Assembly (NCBI RefSeq): GCF_000375465.1
Contig: NZ_AQXH01000001.1
Coordinates: forward strand, 891,212 to 955,211
Length of the DNA stretch: 64,000 nucleotides
Direction of reading: 5' to 3'
From: Balneola vulgaris DSM 17893
GTDB lineage: Bacteria > Bacteroidota > Rhodothermia > Balneolales > Balneolaceae
Numbering within the stretch: position 1 is the stretch's first letter; every line of letters starts with the position of its first letter. Shown here in pieces: positions 25,072 to 34,191 of the stretch. Position numbers and translations under genes: made by a program. Below the pieces are notes generated by a model. The model ran no database searches, was not told where the DNA came from, and saw only the letters and a program-made list of their open reading frames with translations.

Positions 25072-26117
25072 TAGTCATCGGAATTGGAGTTCTCAACAAC
25101 AGAACGATTGATATACCACGTTGTAGCCATCATACCTAAGGCAATAGTGATATAGTAACTGATTATCCTCCATAGGAATACGGCTAATCCAATAAATGAC
25201 TGCCTTGCTATTAGCGGACCTTGAAATAACACAAACAGTCCTTCAACTCCCCCACTACCGCCAGGTGTTGGAACCACTAAAAAGGCCAAGTTCATCGCTA
25301 AACTTCTCAATACAGAAAGGACTTCGGGAGCTGGTAATAAACTCAATACTACAATGGTAGCAAGTGCAATTCTACATACCCACGACATTGTGGATAAGAA
25401 GAATGCTTTCAATAAAAATGATGGTGGTTTTTCTTTTAGCTGATGGGCATATACTTCTAAATTCTCTGCTTCTTCGGCTACCTTATCTTTGTACTTTCTC
25501 AAAAAGGGTAGTCTGAAAATAACCAGAACTACTTTTTTAATAGCCGCCGGATTCACTAATACTCCATAGGCAAGTAAACTCGCATAACTCAGTAAGCCAA
25601 TATATAAGAGCACCATAGAGGCTTCTCCAACCAAACCTATTTCTGGTGGAACTACTTCATAAAATGCACCAGCTATGAGTAGAATCGGTATTGCCGTTGC
25701 AAACCATATTTGATCTAATAAAACCCCATATAAAATAATGGCTGTGGCTGAACCTAGTTTAAGCCCCTCTTTTGTCATAGCATAGGTTGCCATGGGGGCC
25801 CCACCTATAGTTGATGGGGTTACTGCACTGGTAAAATCCCATGCCAACATAATCCGAAAGGAAGCAAACCATCCAATGGTTTTTTCAGATAGGAAGCGGA
25901 TTTTTGCAGCTGAAAACCATACTCGAAGAAATGAAACCACTACCGCGATACCAAGTCCTGGCAATCGTTTCAAAGCCAAATGATCTAACACACCTGGGGT
26001 ATAGGTATACCATATTACCCCCGCCATAGTAGCAACACTCAAGCTAATCGATAGAACCAGATACTTTTTGGATATAAAGTTCTGAGGTTTAGATGTATGT
26101 ATAGTGTCTGTGCTCAA
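25071..26117 (-). CDS. Flippase-like membrane protein (UPF0104/MprF N-terminal type)
   Basis: A 348-residue protein with about eight predicted membrane helices. The TIGR00374/UPF0104 pattern is visible in AWDFTSAVTPSTIGGAPMATYAMTKEGL (about residues 91-118) and LVVPTPGGSGGVEGLF (about 279-294). These proteins resemble the flippase part of lysylphosphatidylglycerol synthase and are thought to move lipids across the inner membrane; the synthase domain itself is absent. It is upstream of and coupled to radA. Substrate unknown. Confidence 0.8.
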   Translation of the reverse strand: MSTDTIHTSKPQNFISKKYLVLSISLSVATMAGVIWYTYTPGVLDHLALKRLPGLGIAVVVSFLRVWFSAAKIRFLSEKTIGWFASFRIMLAWDFTSAVTPSTIGGAPMATYAMTKEGLKLGSATAIILYGVLLDQIWFATAIPILLIAGAFYEVVPPEIGLVGEASMVLLYIGLLSYASLLAYGVLVNPAAIKKVVLVIFRLPFLRKYKDKVAEEAENLEVYAHQLKEKPPSFLLKAFFLSTMSWVCRIALATIVVLSLLPAPEVLSVLRSLAMNLAFLVVPTPGGSGGVEGLFVLFQGPLIARQSFIGLAVFLWRIISYYITIALGMMATTWYINRSVVENSNSDD

Positions 26118-26142
26118 AAAATTTGGATTGGAATCGTAAAGT

Positions 26143-26175
26143 AAAAAAAAGCCTTACCGGTAAACCAGTAAGGCT
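26143..26175 (-). terminator. Terminator after fbaB
   Basis: On the minus strand, AGCCTTAC pairs with GGTAAGGCT across a short loop and is followed by eight T. It lies about 20 bases after the aldolase stop codon. Confidence 0.85.
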
Positions 26176-26195
26176 CAAAGTTATTATCCGAAAAA

Positions 26196-27269
26196 TTACG
26201 CTAAAGTAATTTCGTCGTTTAAATACACGTCCTGAATCATATTCAATAACTGAATACCTTCTTTCAATGGACGTTGGAAAGCTTTACGACCACTAATTAA
26301 ACCCATGCCACCAGCTCTTTTGTTGATGATGGCCGTTTTAACAGCGTCAGCAAAATCGTTATTACCTGATGCACCACCTGAGTTAATTAAACCAGCACGG
26401 CCTGCATAACAGTTAATTACTTGGTAACGTGTTAAGTCGATTGGGTGATCAGAACTCAGTTCAGAATACACTAAATCATCAGTTTTACCGAAGCTCTCAG
26501 ATGCATTCATAGCCGTATAACCACCATTCACATTGGGCTGCTTTTGCTTGATGATATCAGCACCAACAGTAACACCGATGTGGTTAGCTTGGCCTGTTAA
26601 ATCTGCTGAAGTGTGGTAATCAACACCGTCTACTTTAAATGCACTGTTACGCATGTAGCACCATAAAATGGTAGCCATTCCAAGCTCGTGTGCATATGCA
26701 AAAGCGTCTGCTACTTCTTGAATCTGACGGCCACTTTCTTCCGAACCGAAATAAATAGTAGCACCTACAGCAGCAGCGCCCATGTTATACGCTTGCTCGA
26801 TGTTACCAAACATAATTTGATCGAATGAGTTTGGATAGGTCAGTAACTCATTGTGATTGATCTTTACAATAAAAGGGATTTTATGTGCATACTTTCTTGA
26901 TACACTAGCTAAGGCTCCAAATGTTGAAGCTACACCATTACACCCAGCCTCAATGGCAAGCTTTACGATATGCTCTGGGTCAAAGTAATCTGGGTTCTTA
27001 GCAAATGAAGCACCTCCTGAATGCTCAATACCTTGATCTACAGGTAAAATAGAAACGTACCCTGTTCCTCCAAGTCTCCCGTGATCTAGCAACCATTGTA
27101 GGTTACCTAAAACTCTGTTGTTGCGATCTGAATGGTACCATACATCATCCACATAGCTTGCAGATGGCTTAACCAAACGATCTTTGCTTATAGTTTGACT
27201 AACGTGGTCTAGTAAGTATGATGCTTCACTTCCAAGAAGCTCTTCGATACTTTTAGTTCCAAGTGACAT
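26196..27269 (-). CDS. fbaB: Class I fructose-bisphosphate aldolase (FbaB/DhnA type)
   Basis: A 357-residue glycolytic/gluconeogenic enzyme that interconverts fructose-1,6-bisphosphate with dihydroxyacetone phosphate and glyceraldehyde-3-phosphate through a Schiff-base lysine. The E. coli FbaB-like features are [43 protein letters not shown] and [19 protein letters not shown]. The ATG at 27269 was chosen because AAGGGAAG stands just upstream; an earlier in-frame start at 27305 adds 12 unconserved residues. It is divergent from dusB and has its own terminator. Confidence 0.94.
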   Translation of the reverse strand: MSLGTKSIEELLGSEASYLLDHVSQTISKDRLVKPSASYVDDVWYHSDRNNRVLGNLQWLLDHGRLGGTGYVSILPVDQGIEHSGGASFAKNPDYFDPEHIVKLAIEAGCNGVASTFGALASVSRKYAHKIPFIVKINHNELLTYPNSFDQIMFGNIEQAYNMGAAAVGATIYFGSEESGRQIQEVADAFAYAHELGMATILWCYMRNSAFKVDGVDYHTSADLTGQANHIGVTVGADIIKQKQPNVNGGYTAMNASESFGKTDDLVYSELSSDHPIDLTRYQVINCYAGRAGLINSGGASGNNDFADAVKTAIINKRAGGMGLISGRKAFQRPLKEGIQLLNMIQDVYLNDEITLA

Positions 27270-27379
27270 ATTTCTTCCCTTATTATTGTTGAATTGAAAG
27301 CCCAAAATATAGGACTAAATCAACGAAATGACTAACTCCTGTTTAAGAAAGCCTATTCTAAATTACGATTTAGTTTCCT

Positions 27380-27387
27380 TATCTTTG
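27380..27387 (+). promoter_or_regulatory. Candidate -7 promoter element for dusB
   Basis: TATCTTTG fits the Bacteroidota TAnnTTTG consensus but lies only 4 bases before the dusB ATG, implying a very short or leaderless transcript. No clear -33 element was found. Confidence 0.3.
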
Positions 27388-27391
27388 TTTC

Positions 27392-28381
27392 ATGAAAATT
27401 GACGATCTACAATTACCCGAAAAACCACTTTTTTTAGCCCCAATGGAAGACGTTACGGACTCCCCGTTTCGTCAAATTTGCCGCCAGAAGGGAGCAGATA
27501 TTGTATTCACTGAGTTCATCAGTTCTGAAGCGTTAATACGTGATTCAGAAGTTGCGCTGCATAAAATGAGTTATAATGAAATCGAACGCCCTTTTGGAAT
27601 TCAAATATTTGGAGGGCGTGAAGAAGCGATGCATGGAGCTGCTCAAGTGGCCCTAAATAACAATCCAGATGTGGTTGATATCAACTTTGGGTGCCCCGTT
27701 TATAAAGTGGTAAATAAAGGAGCCGGTGCGGCTTGTCTTAAAGATCTAGCCATGATGGAACGCATGGCAGGCACGGTTGTAGATGCTGTAAAAGATCGCC
27801 CCGTTACTGTAAAAACACGCCTCGGCTGGGACGACAACACCATTCGTATTCAAGAAGTAGCATTGATGCTTCAAAAAATTGGAGTGAAAGCACTCACCGT
27901 TCACGCTCGAACTCGTGCCCAAAAATACAAAGGCGATGCTCGATGGGAGTTTCTAAAAAAACTCAAAAATACTCCCGGTCTTGAAATTCCTATTATTGGT
28001 AATGGCGATGTTACCACACCTCAACTCGCCCAAAAAATGTTTGATGAAACAGGTGTTGATGGAGTAATGATTGGTCGAGGTGCAATTGGTAACCCATGGA
28101 TTTTTGAACAATCTCGCCATTACATTGAAACGGGTGAATTACTTCCTGAACCAACCTTAGAGCAAAAACTTCAGACCTGTGCTCATCAACTTCGACTGTC
28201 TGTTGAACATCAAGGCGAACGTTACGGTGTCATCATTATGAAGAAGCACTATGGGCAGTACCTAAAAGGAGTTAGAAATGGTAAAAAACTTCGTTTAGAG
28301 CTCATGAAGTACGACACGATGGATCCTATTTTAGAAATTCTACTGAACTTCAAAGAAGAAGAGTTTTACGCTTTAAGCTAG
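27392..28381 (+). CDS. dusB: tRNA-dihydrouridine synthase
   Basis: A 329-residue FMN enzyme that reduces uridines in tRNA D-loops. The TIM-barrel start LFLAPMEDVTDSPFRQIC (about residues 13-30), catalytic Cys101 in DINFGCPVYKVV, VTVKTRLGWDD, LTVHARTRAQKYKG and the phosphate-binding IIGNGDV...VMIGRGAIGNPW stretches are all present. The arrangement matches the DusB subgroup. Followed after 59 bases by a small membrane protein gene. Confidence 0.92.
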   Translation: MKIDDLQLPEKPLFLAPMEDVTDSPFRQICRQKGADIVFTEFISSEALIRDSEVALHKMSYNEIERPFGIQIFGGREEAMHGAAQVALNNNPDVVDINFGCPVYKVVNKGAGAACLKDLAMMERMAGTVVDAVKDRPVTVKTRLGWDDNTIRIQEVALMLQKIGVKALTVHARTRAQKYKGDARWEFLKKLKNTPGLEIPIIGNGDVTTPQLAQKMFDETGVDGVMIGRGAIGNPWIFEQSRHYIETGELLPEPTLEQKLQTCAHQLRLSVEHQGERYGVIIMKKHYGQYLKGVRNGKKLRLELMKYDTMDPILEILLNFKEEEFYALS

Positions 28382-28440
28382 TACGCATCTTTTTCATTAA
28401 AGCCTCGTACCCTCACCCCAGTTAAAAAATTGGAGACATT

Positions 28441-28641
28441 ATGTTGGCACGATTAGCACGCGTTTTAAGATCAATTGTTGGTACTGCAGGTGTAGCAGCA
28501 AGCCCAGTGAAGGCAATCGCTGGTGTAGTTATTAGCATGGTTATCCCCTACTTACTTTATGCATTCCTTGGAGGCTTTGGAATTGCTCTAGCACTCATCG
28601 GCATCGGTTGGGGAATCTGGTGGTTAGCCAAAAAAAAATAG
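28441..28641 (+). CDS. Small membrane protein, unknown function
   Basis: A 66-residue protein with a basic N-terminus (LARLARVLRS) and two hydrophobic segments, about 24-44 and 45-62, ending in WWLAKKK. A GGAG site 5 bases before the ATG supports translation. No family was recognised. Its last lysine codons supply the A-run that, on the other strand, forms the T-run of the serS terminator. It may be co-transcribed with dusB. Confidence 0.6.
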   Translation: MLARLARVLRSIVGTAGVAASPVKAIAGVVISMVIPYLLYAFLGGFGIALALIGIGWGIWWLAKKK

Positions 28642-28681
28642 GTCAGCCTGTAAAGCATTTAGCTCCACACACTGACCTTAA
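28630..28681 (-). terminator. Probable terminator after serS
   Basis: On the minus strand GGTCAG and CTGACC (28641-28646 and 28672-28677) bracket a 25-base loop and are followed by TATTTTTTTTT. The T-run overlaps the end of the small membrane protein gene on the other strand. Confidence 0.5.
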
Positions 28682-28703
28682 TTCATTCTAAGTGGAAGCT
28701 ACT

Positions 28704-29972
28704 TTATAAGTAATCTCTTCCTAAGAAAGGCTTCAGTACTTCCGGCACACGTACCTTTCCATTCTCTTCTTGGTACGCTTCTAAGATTGCACTTACCACT
28801 CTTGGTAATGCCAGCGCCGATCCATTTAAGGTATGAACCATCTCTGTTTTCTTTTCCTCTTTCCGATAGCGAAGCTGCATTCTTCGAGCTTGGAAGCTTT
28901 CAAAATTTGAGCAAGAGCTCACTTCCAACCAACGCTGTTGTCCTGGACTCCAAACTTCTAAATCATATTTTTTTGTTTGGGTGAAGCCCATATCGCCCGT
29001 ACACATCAATAAGGTTCTGTAAGGGAGTTCTAATGCTTGTAGTAGTTTTTCAGAATGAAGGCGAAGACTTTCCAATTCCTCGTATGATTCTTCAGGCTTA
29101 ACGATTTTAACCAACTCAACTTTATCAAACTGATGCAGGCGATTTAATCCACGAACATCTTTTCCGTAAGAACCCGCTTCACGTCGCCAGCATGGGGTAT
29201 AACATACGTACTTAACTGGAAGTTGCTCTTCACTTAATATCTCATCGCGGTGGAAGTTTGTAACCGGCACCTCTGCAGTAGGAATAGCAAAAAACTCATC
29301 CCTAGGCACTACATACATCATATCCTCTTTGTCAGGAATTTGACCTGTACCTCGCGCTGAATCTTCATTTACGAAATATGGAGCTTGTAATTCAGTATAA
29401 CCTGCATCTCCTGCTTCATTAATAAAATAATTAATCAAAGCTCGCTGAAGCTGAGCTACCGGCCCAACATAGAATGGGAAACCAGCACCTGTTACTTTAA
29501 CACCACGCTCGAAATCTACCCAACCATATCGCTCCACGATATCCCAATGTGGCTTCCTCCACTCTTCTTTATTTGGCTCTCCCCAAGTAGCAAACGTCTC
29601 ATTGTCGTTTTCAGAAGCCCCTACAGGAACAGAAGGGTGTGGCACATTAGGAATACGAAGTAACAATTCTTCTCGCTCCTCTTGAAGCGTCTTAAGCTGT
29701 TCTTCAAGTTGCTTAATGGTGTCTTTATCTTTTGAAGTCTCCGCAATTATAGCCTGAGCTTCTTCCTTTTTACCTTGCCCCATCAACGCACCAATTTGCT
29801 TTGCTTTGGCATTACTTTCGCTTCGCAATGCATCAACTTTATGGACTTGTGATCTCCATTCTTCGTCTTTTGCGATAACTTGATCAACCAAAGATGAGTC
29901 TTTTTCACCTTTATCGATCATGCCCTTTTTTACAATTTCCTTGTTTTCTTTTATAAAGTTGATGTCTAACAT
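28704..29972 (-). CDS. serS: Seryl-tRNA synthetase
   Basis: A 422-residue class II aminoacyl-tRNA synthetase. The N-terminal about 110 residues are the long antiparallel coiled-coil arm that binds the tRNA-Ser variable arm. The catalytic core shows class II motif 2 (CYTPCWRREAGSYGKDVRGLNRLHQFDKVE, about residues 257-286) and motif 3 (LNGSALALPRVVSAILEAYQ, about 386-405). Length is standard for SerS, and the ATG at 29972 gives the normal MLDINFIKEN start. Confidence 0.97.
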   Translation of the reverse strand: MLDINFIKENKEIVKKGMIDKGEKDSSLVDQVIAKDEEWRSQVHKVDALRSESNAKAKQIGALMGQGKKEEAQAIIAETSKDKDTIKQLEEQLKTLQEEREELLLRIPNVPHPSVPVGASENDNETFATWGEPNKEEWRKPHWDIVERYGWVDFERGVKVTGAGFPFYVGPVAQLQRALINYFINEAGDAGYTELQAPYFVNEDSARGTGQIPDKEDMMYVVPRDEFFAIPTAEVPVTNFHRDEILSEEQLPVKYVCYTPCWRREAGSYGKDVRGLNRLHQFDKVELVKIVKPEESYEELESLRLHSEKLLQALELPYRTLLMCTGDMGFTQTKKYDLEVWSPGQQRWLEVSSCSNFESFQARRMQLRYRKEEKKTEMVHTLNGSALALPRVVSAILEAYQEENGKVRVPEVLKPFLGRDYL

Positions 29973-30131
29973 TATTCCTATAATTTTTATTGAGACAAGA
30001 AGATAAGAGCTATTACTGTTTTCTTTTACCCTTTTTTTAAAAGATTCCTGATTAAGTTCTTAACACTTCCTATTACTACAAAGGTCTTGAAACTAGGGAA
30101 AGACCCAAATAATAAATAAGGTATACTAACA

Positions 30132-30611
30132 ATGAGCAACTTACTTGATGATATAGACATCGCCATTTTAAATCATTTACAAGAGAACGGTAGAGCACAG
30201 AGAAATAAAATAGCAGAAATGGTTGGCTTAAGTGTGCCATCGGTTTCAGAACGAATGCGAAAATTAGAAGAAAAGGGGCTTATATCGAGCTATAATGCGG
30301 TTTTAGATGCCAAAGCCTTTCACTTTGATATCACTGCATTCATATTCGTTCAGGTAGATGGTTCCGAGAATTATCCCTCATTTGTGGAAGAAGCAGCTAC
30401 TGAAAAGGAAATTTTAGAATGTCATTCTATAACTGGTGATGGCTCACATTTCTTAAAAGTGCGCACTAAAAACACCTCCTCATTTGAACGCTTACTTTCT
30501 CGTATTCAATCATGGAAAGGCGTAAGTAAAACCCGTTCGAACCTCGTTCTATCTAGTTTTAAGGAAACTCGTTCGTTGCCTATTGAGCAAGCAACTGAGA
30601 TTATTAAATAA
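30132..30611 (+). CDS. Lrp/AsnC-family transcriptional regulator
   Basis: A 159-residue protein with an N-terminal winged helix-turn-helix (DDIDIAILNHLQENGRAQRNKIAEMVGLSVPSVSERMRKLEEKGLI in outline, residues 5-50) and a C-terminal RAM effector-binding domain (FHFDITAFIFVQV, ECHSITGDGSHFLKVRTKN). Members respond to amino acids and act locally or globally. Its target is unknown; it is divergent from serS by about 160 bases and precedes a sigma-54 activator gene by 92 bases. AT-rich upstream sequence contains GGTCTT and AAGACC arms that could be an autoregulatory site. Confidence 0.88.
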   Translation: MSNLLDDIDIAILNHLQENGRAQRNKIAEMVGLSVPSVSERMRKLEEKGLISSYNAVLDAKAFHFDITAFIFVQVDGSENYPSFVEEAATEKEILECHSITGDGSHFLKVRTKNTSSFERLLSRIQSWKGVSKTRSNLVLSSFKETRSLPIEQATEIIK

Positions 30612-30703
30612 TCGAACTCCACGAATTTAATTGAGATTTAAGTTACTTACGAGCGAAGTAATGTGTAACTTTGCGTCATAATGTCAGAAAAAAATAACTA
30701 GAA

Positions 30704-31996
30704 ATGGATCGCGAAGTTTTTCAAGAGCAATTTGGTTTATTAGGCACTTCGAACGAAATGCGCCAAGTGATTGATAAGATCATGCAGGTGGCAAAAACCG
30801 ACATTAGTGTACTTCTTCAGGGCGAAAGTGGGGTTGGAAAAGATGTAACCGCACGTGCAATTCATGCCCTTTCAGAGCGCAAACGTAATAATCTTATTAT
30901 TGTAAACTGTGGCGCTATACCAGAAGGGATCATTGAAAGTGAACTATTCGGACATGAAAAAGGAGCCTTTACAGGAGCCAATGAAAGTCGGGAAGGATAC
31001 TTCGAGAAGGCGAATGGTGGAACCATCTTTTTGGATGAAATCGGTGATACCCCAAAAAATGTTCAAGTAAAGTTATTACGTGTACTTGAAAATGGAGAAT
31101 TCTTCCGCGTTGGTTCGAGTAAAGTCCAAACTACCGATGTTCGTGTAATTGCCGCTACCAATTTAAACCTTTGGAAGCTTGTACAAGATGGTACCTTCCG
31201 TGAAGACCTCTACTATCGCTTAGATACTGTACAAATTCATCTTCCACCCCTACGCGACCGCCAAGAAGATATCATCCCAATATTCAGAAAATTTGTTCAA
31301 GAGTTTTCATCTAGGTATGATTCTGTATTCAAAGGCTTTTCTGACGAAGCTCGTGAACTACTTATTTCTTACCGATGGCCGGGAAATATCAGAGAACTTA
31401 GGAACGTAGCTGAGCAATTGGTGGTGCTTGAAAAGTCACAGTTCATTGACGCAGAGCGACTTCAAAAGTACTTGAAAGGGCGTCAAAGGCAAGGTTCTGC
31501 GGATAACCTCCCGATGGTTTCCGATCAGAAAGAAAGCAACAATCAACAGCAACAGGATTTTGACCGACGCGACCGAGAACTGGTATATCGTGCTTTAGTT
31601 GAATTGAGAACTGATATTAGTGACCTTAAAAAGATGCTCGCTAATTTCATGTATTCCACCATGTCCAATAAAGACATTAAAGCACTTCCACCTGCTCTTC
31701 AAAGCGACCTCGAAAATAAAGATGGCGCGGATGTTAGTATTAATCTTGATGATTATGCTACCTTAGGTGTGCAAAGTGCTCCTAAAGTAAATGAGCAGGA
31801 AGTGGAAGAAAGCGAAGAATCAGCCATGATGCGGTTCTTTGGAGGTGATGCCATACCTTCTATCGAAGCCACAGAGCAATTTCTAATCAAACAAGCACTC
31901 GAAAAATTTGATGGGAATAGGCGAAAGGCTTCTGAGACTTTGGGTATCAGTGAACGAACACTCTATAGAAAACTAGATCAATATGGCCTTGCGTAA
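30704..31996 (+). CDS. Sigma-54-dependent activator without sensor domain
   Basis: A 430-residue bacterial enhancer-binding protein. Walker A GESGVGKD (40-47), the sigma-54 contact loop GAFTGA (87-92), Walker B TIFLDEIGD and sensor residues are intact. The protein begins directly with the AAA+ domain; there is no receiver, GAF or PAS input domain. A long low-complexity linker (about 255-385, Gln- and Glu-rich) precedes a Fis-type helix-turn-helix (NRRKASETLGISERTLYRKL, about 407-426). Activity may therefore be controlled by expression level or a partner protein. Its last 14 bases overlap the start of lptE. Confidence 0.9.
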   Translation: MDREVFQEQFGLLGTSNEMRQVIDKIMQVAKTDISVLLQGESGVGKDVTARAIHALSERKRNNLIIVNCGAIPEGIIESELFGHEKGAFTGANESREGYFEKANGGTIFLDEIGDTPKNVQVKLLRVLENGEFFRVGSSKVQTTDVRVIAATNLNLWKLVQDGTFREDLYYRLDTVQIHLPPLRDRQEDIIPIFRKFVQEFSSRYDSVFKGFSDEARELLISYRWPGNIRELRNVAEQLVVLEKSQFIDAERLQKYLKGRQRQGSADNLPMVSDQKESNNQQQQDFDRRDRELVYRALVELRTDISDLKKMLANFMYSTMSNKDIKALPPALQSDLENKDGADVSINLDDYATLGVQSAPKVNEQEVEESEESAMMRFFGGDAIPSIEATEQFLIKQALEKFDGNRRKASETLGISERTLYRKLDQYGLA

Positions 31997-32495
31997 CCTC
32001 CTCTTACTCACTCTTATCAGCTTGATAGTAAGCAGCGGTTGTTTACGATATAGTTTCACAGGAGCATCTATACCCGATGGTGTAAACTCAATTTATATCC
32101 CATTTTTTCCGGATCGATCTAATAGTGGTATTAGTGATTTAAGTGATCGATTAAACCGGATTTTAGTAGAACGATTTATCAATCAAAGTAAATTACAGTT
32201 GGCATCTTCAGAAGAAGAAGCTGATGCCATCCTAGATGGTTCGATTGTAAATTACAGCAATAGACCTTTTAGCATCGGTGGAGATCAACAGGCCAATCAA
32301 AATCAGGTACAAATTACGGTAAAAGCCCGTTTTTTATACACTGCTCAGGATGAAGAAGAGTGGGACAAAAATTTCAGTGGTTCATTTACCTACGACCCTA
32401 CTAGCGATCCCATTGCTGGTGAACAAACAGCCGCAGATGAAGCATTGGAGCAGTTGGCGAATAATATGTTTAACGACGCCGTAAGTAATTGGTAA
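31983..32495 (+). CDS. lptE: LptE-family LPS assembly lipoprotein
   Basis: A 170-residue outer-membrane lipoprotein with lipobox cysteine Cys20 (VSSGC). The mature region starts CLRYSFTGASIPDGVNSIYIPFFPDRS, typical of Bacteroidota LptE-like proteins, which plug the LptD barrel during lipopolysaccharide insertion. The fold has alternating strands and a helix (DLSDRLNRILVERFINQ). It overlaps the sigma-54 activator by 14 bases, so translation of the two genes is likely coupled. Confidence 0.82.
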   Translation: MALRNLLLLTLISLIVSSGCLRYSFTGASIPDGVNSIYIPFFPDRSNSGISDLSDRLNRILVERFINQSKLQLASSEEEADAILDGSIVNYSNRPFSIGGDQQANQNQVQITVKARFLYTAQDEEEWDKNFSGSFTYDPTSDPIAGEQTAADEALEQLANNMFNDAVSNW

Positions 32496-32544
32496 ATCTT
32501 TTGAATCTAATGCGTGCGTGCTGTATTATTGCATCTTGTTAACT

Positions 32545-33156
32545 ATGGCAGATTTACCTTTCAACATACCGCAATCTCTACGTTCTTTTAACGAGCGCTT
32601 CGAACAAGAACCCGAAGTAGCTATCACTAAGTTATCAAAGCACTTAAAGAAGCGCGGACCTGATGCTGTAGGCCATTTTTTATTAGCTTGGTTTCACCAC
32701 CTCCGCGACAATAAAAAAGAAGCAATTAAAGAGGCTTTAAAAGCAAAAACTTACGCTCCTGGAAGTCCTTTAATGGAACATCTTCATTATTTCTTAGTGC
32801 ACCCAGAAAAATTTAATGCCGCTGTACCTGTGCAATCGTTTTCGACTGAACAGAGAAAACTTGATCACTCAAAAAGAACTTCACCAATTCTAGACTTGGA
32901 TAGCTTGATAGCAATGCTAGAAGCCGTTGAATCGAATCGTATTCGCATTCCTACCGACGATGAGCCTTTTGACGACACTAACCTTGCTGAAGACGCTGAA
33001 GAGGTTGAGGATATCATTTCTGAGACCCTAGCTAAGATTCACGTGATGCAAGGGAAGAAGAATCAAGCTATTGAGATGTATGAACAGTTGAAAAGCATAC
33101 ATCCCGAAAAATCAGAGCACTTTCAGTCTGAGATTGAAAAGCTGAAAGCAAACTAG
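32545..33156 (+). CDS. TPR-like cytoplasmic protein, unknown function
   Basis: A 203-residue soluble protein with tetratricopeptide-like helix pairs at both ends: VGHFLLAWFHHLRDNKKEAIKEALKAKTYAPGSP (about residues 40-75 in pieces) and LAKIHVMQGKKNQAIEMYEQLKSIHPEKS near the C-terminus. An acidic spacer lies between. The ATG at 32545 (MADLPFN) is preferred over a GTG at 32518, which would add nine residues including cysteine; neither has a clear ribosome-binding site. It follows lptE by 49 bases and may be part of that operon. No specific function can be assigned. Confidence 0.7.
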   Translation: MADLPFNIPQSLRSFNERFEQEPEVAITKLSKHLKKRGPDAVGHFLLAWFHHLRDNKKEAIKEALKAKTYAPGSPLMEHLHYFLVHPEKFNAAVPVQSFSTEQRKLDHSKRTSPILDLDSLIAMLEAVESNRIRIPTDDEPFDDTNLAEDAEEVEDIISETLAKIHVMQGKKNQAIEMYEQLKSIHPEKSEHFQSEIEKLKAN

Positions 33157-33185
33157 GCGTTCACATTTTCAGATTCAGCAATCAA

Positions 33186-33839
33186 CTAAGCAAAGGGTAA
33201 TTCCGACCCCTTCACAAAAGAGTTGTGCTTCTTTTCAAATCCGATAGTTGTAGAATCACCATGCCCTGGATATACAACCGTGTTATCAGGAAGCGTATAT
33301 AGCTTCGTTCTAATGGACTGGGCAAGCAACTCGAAGTCGCCTTTGTATAAATCTGTACGGCCTATGCTTTGCTTAAACAAAGCATCACCTGCTATAACTA
33401 ACTGTTCGTCTTTGAAATAAAGGGCGGTATGGTCGGGAGCATGACCGGGAGTGTACAGGCACTCAAAACTAAAAGCACCTACCGTAAATATGCCTTCTTT
33501 TGGAAGTTCTTCGGGGGTAAAAGAAAAGCCAACTTGGTTCAAACCAAACATAGTGGCTTGATTTCCAAAGTTTTCCCAAAGAAATAAATCTTCATGATTG
33601 AGATAGACTGGAATGTCGAAATCTTTGAGCACACGCTGAACCCCCATCACATGATCAACATGAGCATGAGTGAGTACTATAGCTTCTAATTCGATGCCTG
33701 ATTTTGAGAGTACACTTTTGAACGTTTGGAACTCAGGTTCTTGTGCAAAACCAGGATCAATAAGAATGGCTTTATCACCTTTTATTAACAAATAGGTGTT
33801 TTCAGCAAATGGTCCGACTTCAAATATTTTTATATCCAT
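33186..33839 (-). CDS. MBL-fold metallo-hydrolase (glyoxalase II-like)
   Basis: A 217-residue metallo-beta-lactamase-fold hydrolase. The zinc-binding motif HAHVDH (His58, His60, Asp62, His63) is followed by the third histidine in TPGHAPDHTALYF, Asp in VIAGDALF, and VYPGHGD near the C-terminus. It lacks the C-terminal glyoxalase II domain, so it belongs to the short YcbL-like group that hydrolyses thioesters such as S-lactoylglutathione analogues. Exact substrate unknown. The gene stands alone on the minus strand upstream of the rpmE terminator. Confidence 0.85.
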   Translation of the reverse strand: MDIKIFEVGPFAENTYLLIKGDKAILIDPGFAQEPEFQTFKSVLSKSGIELEAIVLTHAHVDHVMGVQRVLKDFDIPVYLNHEDLFLWENFGNQATMFGLNQVGFSFTPEELPKEGIFTVGAFSFECLYTPGHAPDHTALYFKDEQLVIAGDALFKQSIGRTDLYKGDFELLAQSIRTKLYTLPDNTVVYPGHGDSTTIGFEKKHNSFVKGSELPFA

Positions 33840-33850
33840 AGGTCTATATA

Positions 33851-33885
33851 AAAAAAGGATGCATCCGGTGATGGAGCATCCTTTA
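33851..33885 (-). terminator. Terminator after rpmE
   Basis: On the minus strand AAAGGATGC and GCATCCTTT pair around a 13-base loop, followed by a T-run. It lies 23 bases after the rpmE stop codon. Confidence 0.85.
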
Positions 33886-33908
33886 AACTCTTAAGTAAAG
33901 CGCTAGAA

Positions 33909-34124
33909 TTACTTCTTAGCGTCGTACATACGCTTAAAGCGATCAATACGACCTGCTTTAGTTGTCAATGCGTTACCGCGTGTATAGAATGGGTGATTCT
34001 TTGAATCTACCTCACTTTTGTACACACCATCTTTAGTGTTCATAGTACTGCGTGTAACTACCTCAGTACCGTCACTCATGATGACAGTAACTTCTTTATA
34101 ATCTGGGTGAATACCTTTTTTCAT
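33909..34124 (-). CDS. rpmE: 50S ribosomal protein L31, zinc-free form
   Basis: A 71-residue bL31: MKKGIHPDYKEVTV at the start, VDSKNHPFYTRG in the middle and DRFKRMYDAKK at the end. The CxxC-type zinc ligands of the classical form are missing (position reads VIMSDGTE), so this is the C-minus form that does not need zinc. Many bacteria keep such a copy for zinc limitation, or it may be the only copy here. It is monocistronic with its own terminator. Confidence 0.92.
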   Translation of the reverse strand: MKKGIHPDYKEVTVIMSDGTEVVTRSTMNTKDGVYKSEVDSKNHPFYTRGNALTTKAGRIDRFKRMYDAKK

Positions 34125-34191
34125 AATACTGGGTCATTTCAATTTTCAAAGGCTAACAATATAAGATTATATATCAGCGAATTCAATGATT

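Noticed and set aside
25071-26117. Lysylphosphatidylglycerol synthase
   Set aside because: Only the membrane flippase-like part is present; the aminoacyl-transfer domain is missing, and the length is too short.
30083-30110. GGTCTT/AAGACC hairpin before the Lrp-type gene as a terminator or riboswitch
   Set aside because: The arms are only six bases, no T-run follows, and no conserved aptamer motif is visible. It is mentioned only as a possible operator.
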